From: an uncultured bacterium
Lineage (GTDB): Bacteria; Bacillota; Clostridia; Oscillospirales; Oscillospiraceae
Assembly: GCA_947073515.1 (NCBI GenBank)
Contig: CAMTMC010000006.1
Coordinates: forward strand, 24,458-88,457
DNA length: 64,000 nucleotides
Direction: 5' to 3'
Below, one piece after another: positions 35,136-44,807 of this stretch (positions are counted from its first letter, which is position 1; the number at the start of each line of letters is the position of its first letter). The notes under the pieces were generated by a model. It did not search any database and was not told the DNA's origin. It saw only the letters and a list, made by a program, of their open reading frames with translations. The translations under genes and the position numbers were made by a program.

Positions 35136-36329
35136 TTACTTGGCCAGCTCAGCGGTGTCAATAGCGATCATCAGCTCCTCGTTAGTGGGGATGACCAGGG
35201 TCCGCACCGTGGCGCCCGGAGCGGAGATGTCGATCTCCTCGCCCCGCTTCTTGTTCTTCTCAGCGTCGATCTTGATGCCCATGAACTCCAGGCCGGACAC
35301 GATATTGGCCCGGTTGCCGCCGCCGTTCTCGCCCACGCCGGCGGTGAAGATGACGGCGTCCACCCCGCCCATGGCGGCGGCGTAAGCGCCGATGAGCTTC
35401 TTCACGCCGTACTCAAAGACTTCCACAGCCAGGGCGGCCTGCTTGTTGCCCTTCTCGCCGGCGGCCTCCAGGTCACGGAAGTCGGAGGACACGCCGGAGA
35501 TGCCCAGCACGCCGGACTTTTTGTTCATGACATTGAGCATTTCCTTGATGTCCATGTTGTACTTGCCCATCAGGTACTCCAGGATGCCGGCGTCGATATC
35601 GCCGGTGCGGGTGCCCATAGGCAGGCCGGCCAGGGGGGTGAAACCCATGGAGGTATCCACGCTCTTGCCGTGGTCCACGGCGGTGACGGAGGAGCCGTTG
35701 CCCAGGTGGCAGGAGATGAGCTTCAGCTCCTCGATGGGCTTGCCCAGCATGGCGGCGGCCCGGGCGGCCACATACTTGTGGGAGGTGCCGTGGAAGCCGT
35801 AGCGGCGGACCTTGTCCTTCTCATAGTACTCATAGGGCAGGGCGTAGGTGTAGGCCACAGGGGGCATGGTCTGGTGGAAGGCGGTGTCAAACACGGCCAC
35901 CATGGGGGTGCCAGGCATAAGGGCCTGACAGGCCTTGATGCCGATGATGTTGGCGGGGTTGTGGAGAGGGGCCAGGGGGTTGCACTCCTCGATGGCGGCC
36001 ATGACCTCTCCGGTGATGAGGACGGATTTGGCGAACTTCTCGCCGCCATGGACGACCCGGTGGCCCACGGCGTCGATCTCCTTCATGGAGCTGATGACGC
36101 CGTTCTGGGGGTCCACCAGGGCGTCCAGAACGGCCTTGATGGCCTCGCTGTGGGTGGGCATGGCCACATCGGCCTCCTTGACGGCCTGCTTGCCCTCGGG
36201 CTTGTAGGTAAACTTGCCGTCGATACCGATGCGCTCGCACAGGCCCTTGGCCAGCACCTGCTGGGTCTCGGGGTTGAGCAGCTGGTACTTCAGGGAGGAA
36301 CTGCCGGCGTTGATAACCAAAATATTCAT
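35136..36329 (-). CDS. ackA: Acetate kinase
   Basis: 397 aa. [16 protein letters not shown] at the N-terminus, [24 protein letters not shown] and the TRTGDIDAG loop are diagnostic. It makes ATP from acetyl phosphate. No pta is adjacent. It is divergent from tmcAL and has its own promoter and terminator. Confidence 0.97.
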   Translation of the reverse strand: MNILVINAGSSSLKYQLLNPETQQVLAKGLCERIGIDGKFTYKPEGKQAVKEADVAMPTHSEAIKAVLDALVDPQNGVISSMKEIDAVGHRVVHGGEKFAKSVLITGEVMAAIEECNPLAPLHNPANIIGIKACQALMPGTPMVAVFDTAFHQTMPPVAYTYALPYEYYEKDKVRRYGFHGTSHKYVAARAAAMLGKPIEELKLISCHLGNGSSVTAVDHGKSVDTSMGFTPLAGLPMGTRTGDIDAGILEYLMGKYNMDIKEMLNVMNKKSGVLGISGVSSDFRDLEAAGEKGNKQAALAVEVFEYGVKKLIGAYAAAMGGVDAVIFTAGVGENGGGNRANIVSGLEFMGIKIDAEKNKKRGEEIDISAPGATVRTLVIPTNEELMIAIDTAELAK

Positions 36330-36404
36330 GGGACTCGTCTCCTTCTCAGATTAAATTTAGGTTGCCTTGCTTGGCAGGATGTACTACAATACAAGCATAG
36401 CCTT

Positions 36405-36433
36405 ATCATACCGCTTTTCCCCTTCCAGGACAA
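36405..36433 (-). promoter_or_regulatory. Promoter of ackA
   Basis: In minus-strand sense TTGTCC (36433-36428), a 17-base spacer and TATGAT (36410-36405). Confidence 0.7.
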
Positions 36434-36493
36434 CCACTTTTTTGTATTTTGGGCAAAATTTTTCCGTACCTTCCCAGAAAGGAGGGCCCGATC

Positions 36494-37660
36494 TTGAAAA
36501 CCGCTGGAATCGTTGCGGAATACAACCCCTTCCACACCGGCCACGCTTACCAAATCAGCCGTACCCGGGCCGCTCTGGGAGAGGATACCGCCATCGTCGC
36601 CGTCATGAGCGGCAACTGGGTTCAGCGGGGCGAGTGCGCCATTACCGACAAGTGGACCCGGGCCCGAATGGCCTTGGCGGGCGGGGTGGACTTAATTCTG
36701 GAGCTGCCCACCGTTTGGGCCTCCGCCTCCGCCGAGGGCTTCGCCCGGGGGGCCGTGTCCATCCTGGCCGCTACCGGAGTGGTTGATATCCTCTCCTTTG
36801 GCAGCGAGTGTGAGGAAATCTCCCCCCTGCGGGCACTGGCCCAGTGTCTAAACAGCCCGGACTTCTCCGCCGCCCTGCGCCAGGAGCTGGGGCCCAAGAA
36901 GTCCTTCGCCCTGTGCCGCCGACAGGCGGTGGAACGGCTGTTGGGCCCGGAAAAAGCCGCCCTGCTGGACACCCCCAACAACAACCTGGGCGTGGAGTAC
37001 CTGCGGTTCCTCCCCCCAAGCATGGAGGCCATGACCGTCCCCCGCCAGGGCGCTGGGCACGACAGCGGTGAGGAGCGGGACAATTTCGTTTCCGCCTCCC
37101 TCCTGCGCCGGCGTCTGCGGGCCGGAGAGCTGACAGGTATTTTTCCTTTCCTCCCATTTCCCTGGAAAGGGGAACCCGCCGATTTGCGGTACTTGGAGCG
37201 GGCCCTCATCGCCCGCCTGCGCTCCATGACCCTGGAGGAGGCGGAGGCCCTCCCCGACAGCGGGGACGGCCTTGCCGCCCGGCTGCTGCACGCCGCCCGG
37301 CAGGCAAGCGACCTGGAAAAGCTGTACGCCCTGACCAAAACCCGGGCCTACGCCCACGCCCGGGTGCGGCGGCTGGCCCTCTACGCCCTGCTGGGTCTGC
37401 GGAAATCGGATATCCCCCCCGCCCCGCCCTATATCCGGGCGCTGGGCTTCAACCGCCGGGGACAGGCCCTGCTGCGGGAGATGAACGACAGGGCGGCGCT
37501 GCCCTTTTTTGTGAAACCGGCCCACGCCCGCCGTCTCTCCCCCCAGGCCCGGGCCCTGTTCGCTCTGGAGGAGCGGTTCACCGACCTGTTCTCCCTGTGC
37601 TTTCCCACCCCCAGGCCCTGCGGCCTTGAATTGACCACCAACCCCTTCATTTTGGAGTAA
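36494..37660 (+). CDS. tmcAL: tRNA(Met) cytidine acetate ligase
   Basis: 388 aa. KTAGIVAEYNPFHTGHAYQ carries the HTGH nucleotidyltransferase motif (14-17); VAVMSGNWVQRGECAI and LELPTVWASASAEGFA follow. TmcAL makes N4-acetylcytidine at the wobble position of elongator tRNA-Met using acetate and ATP. The TTG at 36494 has AAGGAGGG eight bases upstream. It is divergent from ackA, so two acetate-using enzymes share this intergenic region. Confidence 0.92.
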   Translation: MKTAGIVAEYNPFHTGHAYQISRTRAALGEDTAIVAVMSGNWVQRGECAITDKWTRARMALAGGVDLILELPTVWASASAEGFARGAVSILAATGVVDILSFGSECEEISPLRALAQCLNSPDFSAALRQELGPKKSFALCRRQAVERLLGPEKAALLDTPNNNLGVEYLRFLPPSMEAMTVPRQGAGHDSGEERDNFVSASLLRRRLRAGELTGIFPFLPFPWKGEPADLRYLERALIARLRSMTLEEAEALPDSGDGLAARLLHAARQASDLEKLYALTKTRAYAHARVRRLALYALLGLRKSDIPPAPPYIRALGFNRRGQALLREMNDRAALPFFVKPAHARRLSPQARALFALEERFTDLFSLCFPTPRPCGLELTTNPFILE

Positions 37661-37672
37661 AAGGAGCGGATT

Positions 37673-38782
37673 ATGGAGATAAAATCGCGTCGTGTTCCCT
37701 CTCTCAAAACCTGTATTCCGCTGTGGGCGGCTGTCCTCCCTCTGTCACTCGTGGGATTATTTGAGGTTTTAAAGGGCAATACCGCCTTCATGTCGGGCTG
37801 GGTCTTCGGTGTCATGGCCCCCATCGAGCGGTTTTTCGGCCGGCTGTGGTCGATCTTCCCCTTCTCGGTGGCTGAGGCCCTCACCGCCCTGTTTCTGGCC
37901 GGCTGTGTGGCATGGCTGGTCCGGGCGGTTGTGCTGGTCATCCGTCAGCGAGCGCCCCTCCCCTTCCTGCGCCGCTTGCTGGCCCTGGGCGCCGTCTGGC
38001 TGTGGCTGTGGGCGGGGCTGTGCTGGCTTTGGAACGCCGCCTACTACGTCCCCACCTTCGCCCAGCGGGAGGGATTGAATACCGCCCCCTACTCGGTGGA
38101 GGAGCTGGCCGCCGTGACCCGATACTTCGCCCAGCGGGCTGCCGCTCTGTCCTCCCAGGTGGCCCGGGATGACGAGGGGCATTTCGCCGAGAACCTGTCC
38201 GGCTACTTCCGGCGGGGGGCGGGCGTCTACGGAAATATCGCCCGGAAGTTCTCCTCGCTGGAGATCCAGTCTGTAAGGGCAAAACCCTTGCTATGCTCAC
38301 GGCTCCAGAGTGTTCTTGGATTCACTGGGGTGTACTTTCCCTTTACCGGAGAGGCCAACGTCAATGTGGACGCCCCCGCCTGCCTGATCCCAGCCACCAT
38401 CGCCCACGAGATGTCCCACCAGCGGATGGTGGCCTCTGAGCTGGAGGCCAACTTTGTGGGGATCGCCGCCTGTACCGCCTGCGAAGACACGGTGTTCCAA
38501 TATTCCGGCTATCTCATGGGCCTGATCCAGCTGTGCAACGCCCTATACTCCGTTTCCCCCGACACCTGGTACGCCATCGCCGGGGAGGCCTTCACCCCCG
38601 AGCTGTCCACCGACTGGTCGGACAACAACGCCTACTGGGCCGCCCTGAAGTCCCCGGTGGAGGAGGCGGCCGGCGAGATGTACGACTCCTTCCTCAAGGG
38701 CAACGACCAGGAGTTGGGCATCCGCTCCTACGGGGCCTGTGTGGATCTCATGGTCAGCTACTACAGCCGGCAGCTCAAATAA
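37673..38782 (+). CDS. DUF3810 family membrane metallopeptidase-like protein
   Basis: 369 aa. Three N-terminal membrane segments (about 17-35, 60-85, 105-125) precede a large external domain with IPATIAHEMSHQRMVASELEANF near residue 243, an HExxH zinc site with a downstream Glu. DUF3810 proteins are unstudied. It follows tmcAL by 12 bp and is probably cotranscribed. Confidence 0.88.
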   Translation: MEIKSRRVPSLKTCIPLWAAVLPLSLVGLFEVLKGNTAFMSGWVFGVMAPIERFFGRLWSIFPFSVAEALTALFLAGCVAWLVRAVVLVIRQRAPLPFLRRLLALGAVWLWLWAGLCWLWNAAYYVPTFAQREGLNTAPYSVEELAAVTRYFAQRAAALSSQVARDDEGHFAENLSGYFRRGAGVYGNIARKFSSLEIQSVRAKPLLCSRLQSVLGFTGVYFPFTGEANVNVDAPACLIPATIAHEMSHQRMVASELEANFVGIAACTACEDTVFQYSGYLMGLIQLCNALYSVSPDTWYAIAGEAFTPELSTDWSDNNAYWAALKSPVEEAAGEMYDSFLKGNDQELGIRSYGACVDLMVSYYSRQLK

Positions 38783-38789
38783 GCCCAAA

Positions 38790-38824
38790 AAATACCCCCA
38801 TCAGGACGTGATGGGGGTGTTCTT
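38790..38824. terminator. Bidirectional terminator between convergent genes
   Basis: ACCCCCATCA (38794-38803) and TGATGGGGGT (38809-38818). The plus side continues GTTCTTT and the minus side TATTTTTTG, so it serves both the DUF3810 and TauE genes. Confidence 0.88.
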
Positions 38825-39597
38825 TATCCCACCAGGCCATACACCAGGCGGGCCACCAGCAGGGTGAGCACCACAAAAAACATGGGCCGGATGACTTTGG
38901 CGCCGCCCTTCAGAGCCAGGCCGGAGCCCACGTAGTTCCCAGCGATGCCGCAGAGCGCAGCGGGAATCCCCACCGCCCACATCACCTTCCCCGCCAGGCC
39001 GAAGGTGATCAGGGAGGCCAGGTTGCTGGCCGAGTTGGCCACCTTGGTGTTCCCCGAGGCGGTGAGGAGATCGAACCGGCACAGGCCGGTGAAGGCCAGC
39101 ATCAGGAACGTGCCCGCTCCGGGGCCAAAGAAACCGTCGTATCCGCCGATTGCCACGCCAATCCCGAGGCCCATGGCAATCAGCTGGCCCCGGGTGAACT
39201 GGTCGGAGTGGTTTTCCGTCCCGAAATCCCGCTTCAGCAGCAGGAAAACCGCCATCACCGGCACGACCGCCAGCATCAGGTAGTAGAGCGCCTGTTCCGG
39301 CACGATCATATTCAGGTTGGCGCCGGCCCAGGCCCCGATCAGCGCCCCCGCCCCGCCAGCCAGGGCGCTGGGCAGGTGGACATCCCCCCGTTTCAAAAAG
39401 CGCCCGGTGGACAGAAAGGTGCCAAAGGCGTTGCCGCACTTGTTAGTGCCCGAAGCCAGATGGGGTGGCAGCCCCGCCAGCAGGTAGGCGGGCAGGGTAA
39501 TCAGCCCGCCTCCGCCGGCCACGGCGTCTATCACCCCGCCCAAAAAGACCAGCGGACAGACAATCACCCAGATATGCATCAGCTCGGACAGTTCCAT
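38824..39597 (-). CDS. TauE/SafE family anion exporter
   Basis: 257 aa, about eight membrane segments. LVFLGGVIDAVAGGGGLITLPAYLLAGLPPHLASGTNK is the first TauE repeat and GYDGFFGPGAGTFLM the second. Family members export sulfite-type organic or inorganic anions; the substrate here is not known. ATG 39597 follows AGAGGAGAG. Confidence 0.9.
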   Translation of the reverse strand: MELSELMHIWVIVCPLVFLGGVIDAVAGGGGLITLPAYLLAGLPPHLASGTNKCGNAFGTFLSTGRFLKRGDVHLPSALAGGAGALIGAWAGANLNMIVPEQALYYLMLAVVPVMAVFLLLKRDFGTENHSDQFTRGQLIAMGLGIGVAIGGYDGFFGPGAGTFLMLAFTGLCRFDLLTASGNTKVANSASNLASLITFGLAGKVMWAVGIPAALCGIAGNYVGSGLALKGGAKVIRPMFFVVLTLLVARLVYGLVG

Positions 39598-39611
39598 ATC
39601 GTTCTCTCCTC

Positions 39612-39674
39612 TTGTTCCTTTTTCTATATAAAAAAGAACCGCAAAAGAATTTTTCCGGAAAAACGTTGTTTTGC
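39612..39674. repeat. AT-rich double-hairpin leader repeat, copy 2
   Basis: TTGTTCCTTTTTCTATATAA with AAAAGAACC, then GCAAAAGAAT, a TTTTTCCGGAAAAA hairpin and ACGTTGTTTTGC. It starts 15 bp upstream of the TauE gene. Confidence 0.75.
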
Positions 39675-39679
39675 TCCCG

Positions 39680-40948
39680 TCACGCCCCGCCTTTGATGTC
39701 CTCCCAGTACCGCCGGGCGGCCTGCTCGTTTTTGTTGTCCCCAAACTGGTAATAGCGGGTACCCACCAGCTCATCAGGCAGGTACTGCTGGGCCACCCAC
39801 CGGTGGGGGAAGTTGTGGGGGTACTTGTACCCCTGGTCCCGTTCCATCCCGGCGGAATCGGCGTGGACATTTTGCAGTTCCCGGGGAATATCCCCGATTT
39901 TCCCCTTCCGCACGTCGGCCATAGCGGCGTTGATGGCCATACAGGCGGTGTTGGACTTGGGGGCGGTGGCCAGCAGGATCACCGCCTGGGCCAGGGGCAG
40001 CTTGGCCTCCGGCAGGCCCAGCTGGAGGGCGTTGTCCACGCAGGCCTTGACAATGGGCACCGCCATGGGGTAGGCCAGGCCGATGTCCTCGCTGGCGGAG
40101 CACAGGATCCGCCGGATGGCGGTGATCAGATCCCCCGCCTCCAGCAGCCGGGCCAGATAGTGGAGGGCGGCGTCCGGGTCGGAGCCCCGCATAGACTTCA
40201 TCAGCGCCGAGGCGATGTCAAAGTGGGCGTCCCCCTCCCGGTCATACCGCATGGCCGACTTCTGAGCGGCGGTTTTAGCGTCCTCCAGCGTGACAAGTAG
40301 TTTACCTTGCTCCCTTCTGGCGGCAGTAAGTAAAAGCTCTATGGCGTTTAGGGCCTTGCGTACATCCCCCCCGCAGGCGGAGGCGATGTGCTCCCGCGCC
40401 CCGTCCTCACACTGAACCGGGGCGCCCAGCCGCTCCCCCATGAGGGCGATCCCCCGGTCGATGGCCGGAAGGACATCCTGGGCGGTGATCTGCTTGAACT
40501 CAAACACGCTGGCCCGGGACAGCACCGCCCCGAAAACAGCAAAGAACGGGTTCTCCGTAGTGGAGGCGATGAGGGTGATCCGCCCGTCCTCCATAAACTC
40601 CAGCAGGGACTGCTGCTGCTTTTTGTTGAAATACTGGATCTCATCCAGGTAGAGGAGCACCCCCTCCGGGGCCAGGAGGGTGCCCACGTCCCCCATAATC
40701 TCCTTGATGTCGGAGATAGAGGCGGTGGTGGCGTTGAGCCGGTGGAGGGGCCGGTTGGTCCGCCGGGCGATGATGTTGGCCACTGTGGTCTTGCCCGTGC
40801 CAGAGGGCCCGTAGAAAATCAGGTTGGGCACGCTGCCCCCCTCCACAATCCGCCGGAGCAGGCCGTTTTCCCCCAAAATATGGCGCTGGCCCACCACCTC
40901 CTCCAGGGTCTGGGGCCTGATCTCGTCAGCTAACGGGCGGTATGCCAT
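39680..40948 (-). CDS. rarA: Replication-associated recombination protein A
   Basis: 422 aa AAA+ ATPase (MgsA/RarA/WRNIP1). Walker A GPSGTGKTT near 47, Walker B LLYLDEIQYFN, sensor ASTTENPFF and the C-terminal tetramer domain (SEDIGLAYPMA). It acts at stalled forks. The frame-conserved start MAYRPLADEIRPQTLEEVVGQ is standard. Confidence 0.95.
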   Translation of the reverse strand: MAYRPLADEIRPQTLEEVVGQRHILGENGLLRRIVEGGSVPNLIFYGPSGTGKTTVANIIARRTNRPLHRLNATTASISDIKEIMGDVGTLLAPEGVLLYLDEIQYFNKKQQQSLLEFMEDGRITLIASTTENPFFAVFGAVLSRASVFEFKQITAQDVLPAIDRGIALMGERLGAPVQCEDGAREHIASACGGDVRKALNAIELLLTAARREQGKLLVTLEDAKTAAQKSAMRYDREGDAHFDIASALMKSMRGSDPDAALHYLARLLEAGDLITAIRRILCSASEDIGLAYPMAVPIVKACVDNALQLGLPEAKLPLAQAVILLATAPKSNTACMAINAAMADVRKGKIGDIPRELQNVHADSAGMERDQGYKYPHNFPHRWVAQQYLPDELVGTRYYQFGDNKNEQAARRYWEDIKGGA

Positions 40949-40954
40949 ACCCCG

Positions 40955-41539
40955 TCACTCCTTTTCGTCAAATTCTGTCTCATAGCCCCGCAGGGCCCGG
41001 CGTCGCTGTTTCCAGTCGGGCATGAGGGCGTCCATCTGCCTGTAAAACCCCGGGCCATGATTGTGGTGGAGGAAGTGGACCAGCTCGTGGAGGGCCACGT
41101 AGTCCCGCAGCCGCTCCGGGCAGCGGGCCAGGGCGGTGTTCAGCGTGATGTATCCCTGGGCCCAGTGGCAATTGCCCCACTGGCTTTTCAGGGCTCTTAG
41201 CTTCAGCTGGGGGAAGGCCACTCCCAGAGGCTGAACCAGAGGGTAGACCCGTTCCAGGGCCTCCCCCAACAGGCGGACGCACTCCGCCCGATCTACCGGC
41301 GGCAGCGGTTCCACCCTTTTCTCCCTCTGGCGGGCCTGGACTTGGATGATCCAGCCGCCGTGCTCCCGAACGAAGGTGTCCGCCCGGTCTAAGGCGCACC
41401 GGGGCGGGACAGACAGGGATACCGCCCCGTCCCGCCCCACCCGCAGGTTCAGGTTTTTCACCCGTTTTCTGGTCAGGGTGTAGGTGATGGGCCCGGCGGG
41501 GGTGTCCACCAGCCGCAGTTGAGAGAGCTCCCCGCTCAT
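40955..41539 (-). CDS. YgjP-like (M48-type) metallopeptidase
   Basis: 194 aa. TYTLTRKRVKNLNLRVGRDG opens the DUF45 fold, KSQWGNCHWAQGYITLN precedes the zinc site HELVHFLHHNHGPGFY. Family members bind metal; one has been reported as a UTP phosphatase, so the peptidase name is not secure. The ATG at 41539 overlaps the preceding stop codon (ATGA). Confidence 0.85.
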   Translation of the reverse strand: MSGELSQLRLVDTPAGPITYTLTRKRVKNLNLRVGRDGAVSLSVPPRCALDRADTFVREHGGWIIQVQARQREKRVEPLPPVDRAECVRLLGEALERVYPLVQPLGVAFPQLKLRALKSQWGNCHWAQGYITLNTALARCPERLRDYVALHELVHFLHHNHGPGFYRQMDALMPDWKQRRRALRGYETEFDEKE

Positions 41540-42564
41540 CGGATCTCCGCCTCCTCGGCAAAGCCCAGGAAGTCTTTCACACAAATTTCGGTGCCGTCAT
41601 CCAGAACCGCCAGCCCGGAAAACCGCCCGAACACCTGATGCCTGTCCCACTTGGCCACTCCGGCCCCGGTACACACCGCCCGGTCTAAAATGGGCCGGAA
41701 TATCATCTCAAAGCGGCTGTTGTCGCTGGTGAACTCCCAGGGATCCATATACCGGCGCAGACGGCGGCGGCCCGGAATTCTGAACCGCACCTTGGACAGC
41801 TTATGGGCCTTGCCCTCATAGAACAGCATATTTTCTGTGGCGGCGGATGAATTGCCCAGGCCCTCCCCCAGGCTGAACCCAAAGAGCGCCCCGTCCACCA
41901 GCCCAGAGGCGGCGGCCCAGTGCCTGGTGTGGCGGCCAGACCACGCCCCCCGGCTCCAATCCAGTATCCCAAAGGAGTCGGCGGGGTCAAAGACGTACTC
42001 CTCCTCCCCCACCAGAACGGTTCCTGACGCCCGCAGACCGCTGATCTTCTGATTCAGGCAGAACTGCCCCGGCCTGTCAAAGGGGGTGTGGAGAACCGCG
42101 GATTCCTCCGGCTCACCGATGAGCTCCACTTGTGCGTCCAGGGGTTTCCCATCCAAAAAACCGTCCGCATGGACGTTGAGGGTGCGCTTGCCCTCCTCCC
42201 GCCGGAAGAGAATGGAGTAGCCCCGGCCATGGGCGGCGGCATCCCCCTCCCCGGAGGAGACGGGCAGGCTGGTGGCGCCCAGGGAAAGCGGCCTGATGGC
42301 GCCACGGCTCACCTGCCACTGGTCCCAGAAGTCCAAAAAGGAGATGGTGTCAAGCCCCACGGAGCTGTGATCCCCAATGGAGAGGGCCAGACCGAACTGG
42401 CCGTTGACCACCAGGTAGCTGTCCCACTCCTTCCGCCGCATGGGGAAGGAATGTACCATATGCCGCCCGTATGTGGTCAGCGGTTTTTTGGCGTACCCCG
42501 CCTCCACCAGATTCCCCCGGCTGTCCAGCAGGGGCCCGGCGGTGGTGATCTCATGCTGTTCCAT
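41536..42564 (-). CDS. DUF2804 family protein
   Basis: 342 aa. QHEITTAGPLLDSRGNLVEAGYAKKPL at the N-terminus and the middle DWSRGAWSGRHTRHWAAASG are typical of DUF2804, a beta-rich lipocalin-like family without known function. No signal peptide. ATG 42564 follows AGGAGGGG. It is coupled to the YgjP-like gene. Confidence 0.88.
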   Translation of the reverse strand: MEQHEITTAGPLLDSRGNLVEAGYAKKPLTTYGRHMVHSFPMRRKEWDSYLVVNGQFGLALSIGDHSSVGLDTISFLDFWDQWQVSRGAIRPLSLGATSLPVSSGEGDAAAHGRGYSILFRREEGKRTLNVHADGFLDGKPLDAQVELIGEPEESAVLHTPFDRPGQFCLNQKISGLRASGTVLVGEEEYVFDPADSFGILDWSRGAWSGRHTRHWAAASGLVDGALFGFSLGEGLGNSSAATENMLFYEGKAHKLSKVRFRIPGRRRLRRYMDPWEFTSDNSRFEMIFRPILDRAVCTGAGVAKWDRHQVFGRFSGLAVLDDGTEICVKDFLGFAEEAEIR

Positions 42565-42715
42565 AGGTATCCCCTCCTAGCTCCGTTCCCACTCAATCTT
42601 CCATATTATACTGTAAATTTTCCTGTTGGGCAATTGTTTTTCTTGGGACAGGCAAGAGAATTTCTCCCGCCGCATACTTTCTCAGAGGATCATTCTGGAG
42701 CTGGAGGTGGCGGCG

Positions 42716-43897
42716 GTGGGCCGGATTGTTGGAAAAGAGCGGTATCGTGACATTTTGTTGGGCGCCGGCCTGCTATGGGCCACCCTGGCTCTCATTCTGT
42801 GGCCTGAACAGGCCATGGACGCCATGCGGGACGGTTTACGCCTGTGCGGTAACGTGATTGTGCCCTCCCTCTTCCCCTTCTTCGTGCTGTCCTCCCTGGT
42901 GGTGGAGCTGGGGATGAGCCGCTACCTGGGCCGGCTGCTGGAGCCCATCATGGTACCGCTGTTCCGGGTGAATGGCTCCTGCGCCACCGCCCTGGCCCTG
43001 GGCTTTGTGGGGGGGTACCCGGTGGGGGCCCAGACCGCCATCCAGATCTACCAGAACGGCCAGTGCTCCCGCGCGGAGGCGGAGCGTATGCTGGCCTTCT
43101 GCAACAACAGCGGCCCTGCCTTTATTCTGGGAGTGGTAGGGGCCGGGGTGTTCGGCAGCGGTACCGCCGGGCTGCTCCTCTACCTGGCCCACCTGGCCGC
43201 CAGCCTGCTGGTGGGGGTGCTGTTCCGCTTTTACAAACCCCGGGAGGGCCCCCGGACCCGGAAGCGGGGCGGGCCCCAGTTCCAGGCGGCCAGCTTCCCC
43301 TGGGCCTTTACCCGGTCAGTGACCGGGGCCCTCCAGTCCACCCTGAAGATCTGCGCCTTTATCCTGTTCTTCACCGTCTTCCTGCGGATCTTGGCCCGAG
43401 CCGGGATCCTGACCACCCTGGCCCGGCTGCTGTCCGCCCTCTTGGCCCCTCTGGGGCTGGACCACACCTGGTCCGAGCGCCTGCTCACCGGCCTGATCGA
43501 GGTCTCCTCCGGGGTGTCCTCCCTCACAGACGGCACCCTGACCGGGCGGCTGTCCATGGCGGCCTTCATGCTGGGCTGGGCTGGAGTGTCAGTCCACTGC
43601 CAGGTGCTGGCCTTCCTGGGGGAAAGCGGGCTGTCTATCGGCCCCTATGTAGCGGGAAAGCTCCTCCACGGGGGGCTGTCCGCCCTGATCGTCACCCTGC
43701 TGGCCAGGATCTGGCCCCTCAGCGGGCCGGTTTCCTACTATCTGGTGGAACAGGCCGAAGCTATCGCCCAGCTGGACTTTCACCGTGCTCTTGCCATCTC
43801 CGCCGCAGTCGCCTGGGGGGTATGGCTGGCTTTCCTGGCCCTGGCCGCTTATATGGTGAAAAAAAGCAGTGGAAAATCCCGGCGTCGTATAGTATAA
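42716..43897 (+). CDS. ylbJ: Sporulation membrane protein YlbJ (SpoVV-like)
   Basis: About 393 aa, at least eight membrane segments with two nucleoside-recognition (Gate) domains: VIVPSLFPFFVLSSLVVELG, GFVGGYPVGAQT, AFCNNSGPAFILGVVG and EVSSGVSSL. In Bacillus YlbJ/SpoVV carries dipicolinic acid across the outer forespore membrane. The open frame extends upstream, but the GTG at 42716 with GGAGG eight bases before it is the best start. Confidence 0.88.
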   Translation: MGRIVGKERYRDILLGAGLLWATLALILWPEQAMDAMRDGLRLCGNVIVPSLFPFFVLSSLVVELGMSRYLGRLLEPIMVPLFRVNGSCATALALGFVGGYPVGAQTAIQIYQNGQCSRAEAERMLAFCNNSGPAFILGVVGAGVFGSGTAGLLLYLAHLAASLLVGVLFRFYKPREGPRTRKRGGPQFQAASFPWAFTRSVTGALQSTLKICAFILFFTVFLRILARAGILTTLARLLSALLAPLGLDHTWSERLLTGLIEVSSGVSSLTDGTLTGRLSMAAFMLGWAGVSVHCQVLAFLGESGLSIGPYVAGKLLHGGLSALIVTLLARIWPLSGPVSYYLVEQAEAIAQLDFHRALAISAAVAWGVWLAFLALAAYMVKKSSGKSRRRIV

Positions 43898-43928
43898 TGG
43901 TGGGCAGTACATGGGAGGAGGAGTGGCC

Positions 43929-44141
43929 ATGGGCCTGTTTCAGACATCAATTGAACCCCGCTGCGCCTACTGCGCCAAAGGGCGGGAACTGGGGCCGGAT
44001 CAGATCCTCTGCCCCAAGCGGGGGGTCATGTCCGGCGGTTCCCACTGCCGGGCCTTCCGCTACGACCCGCTGAAGCGGGTGCCCCCCCGCCCCGCCAAGC
44101 TGGCGGGCGCAGGGCTCAGCGACGAGGACTTCAAACTGTAG
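43929..44141 (+). CDS. Small cysteine-rich conserved protein
   Basis: 70 aa: MGLFQTSIEPRCAYC, a second cysteine in ILCPKRGVMSGGSHC and FRYDPLKRVPPRPAKL. Four cysteines probably bind zinc. Similar proteins occur next to ylbJ in related Clostridia as far as I recall; no function known. ATG 43929 has GGAGGAG upstream; it follows ylbJ by 31 bp. Confidence 0.8.
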   Translation: MGLFQTSIEPRCAYCAKGRELGPDQILCPKRGVMSGGSHCRAFRYDPLKRVPPRPAKLAGAGLSDEDFKL

Positions 44142-44144
44142 GCA

Positions 44145-44182
44145 AAAACACCTGTAAAGGGATTTCCTTTATAGGTGTTTTT
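44145..44182 (+). terminator. Terminator after the ylbJ unit
   Basis: AAAAACACCTGTAAAGG and CCTTTATAGGTGTTTTT form a 16- to 17-bp stem ending in T5. Confidence 0.88.
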
Positions 44183-44313
44183 CCTTCCGGGAGAAACTTT
44201 TCCCCTGAAAATCTCTCCCTCCGACGGCCTTCTCCCTCTGTCGCCCCGCAGACTGGCGAAGGGAGGCGCAGGAGCGGTTTTCCTGCGATATGTTTTTCTT
44301 CCCTCTCCTTTCC

Positions 44314-44333
44314 GACCACTATATAATGTGGTC
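44314..44333 (+). promoter_or_regulatory. -10 box inside a palindrome
   Basis: GACCAC (44314-44319) and GTGGTC (44328-44333) flank TATATAAT, which holds the -10 hexamer TATAAT (44322-44327). No good -35 is seen. The layout suggests a repressor or activator site on the promoter of the next gene. Confidence 0.55.
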
Positions 44334-44364
44334 ATATTCAAAATACAAGAGAGGAAGATACAAT

Positions 44365-44634
44365 ATGAAGGAACTAAAGGTCGCAACCCGACAGTGCCTC
44401 GACCAGGAGGGGCAGGTCCGTCTGTTCCACTATTTCCTCACCGTGGACCAGGAGGACACCCCCCGCTTCTCCTGCGAGAACTACGGCGTCAGAGTGGCGG
44501 AGGAGGGGGGCGGACAGACTCTGTGTCCCGGCCTCACCACCAGCGCCGCCCGCATTGATGAGCTGATTACCCTGCTGGTGGACAACCAGGTGGGCCCCGC
44601 CGGCCTGGCGGACGTAGTGTCAGACTGGCTTTAG
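44365..44634 (+). CDS. DUF6514-like small protein
   Basis: 89 aa: MKELKVATRQCLDQEGQVRLFHY, FSCENYGVRVAEEGGGQT, SAARIDELITLLVDNQVGPAGLADVVSDWL. It matches my memory of DUF6514, a small family of Oscillospiraceae and relatives without known role; medium certainty. ATG 44365 follows GAGGAAG. Its TAG stop codon lies in the first bases of the palindromic repeat. Confidence 0.75.
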   Translation: MKELKVATRQCLDQEGQVRLFHYFLTVDQEDTPRFSCENYGVRVAEEGGGQTLCPGLTTSAARIDELITLLVDNQVGPAGLADVVSDWL

Positions 44635-44797
44635 GCCTCGTTTGAAAACTGTCAAAACGTCCAAACAGCGGATCTTTTTCCGCCCGCTCCGCATTAAATT
44701 TTCTTGCCGGGCGACAGCCCGCTTGTAAAAATTTGCCTTGATTGGCAAAAAAATCTCTCGCTGTTGGGCATTCCGCCAATTTTCAAACAGGGCCTAA
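44631..44797. repeat. Palindromic interspersed repeat, copy 3
   Basis: Left end TTAGGCCTCGTTTGAAAACTG and right end CCAATTTTCAAACAGGGCCTAA are inverted copies. The interior CTCCGCATTAAATTTTCTTG and CCGGGCGACAGCCCG are the reverse of the 56075 copy. It overlaps the TAG of the upstream gene. Confidence 0.85.
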
Positions 44798-44807
44798 GCG
44801 GCCCACG

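Noticed and set aside
35133..36497. 454-codon frame antisense to ackA
   Set aside because: Shadow of acetate kinase; no ribosome site or family match.
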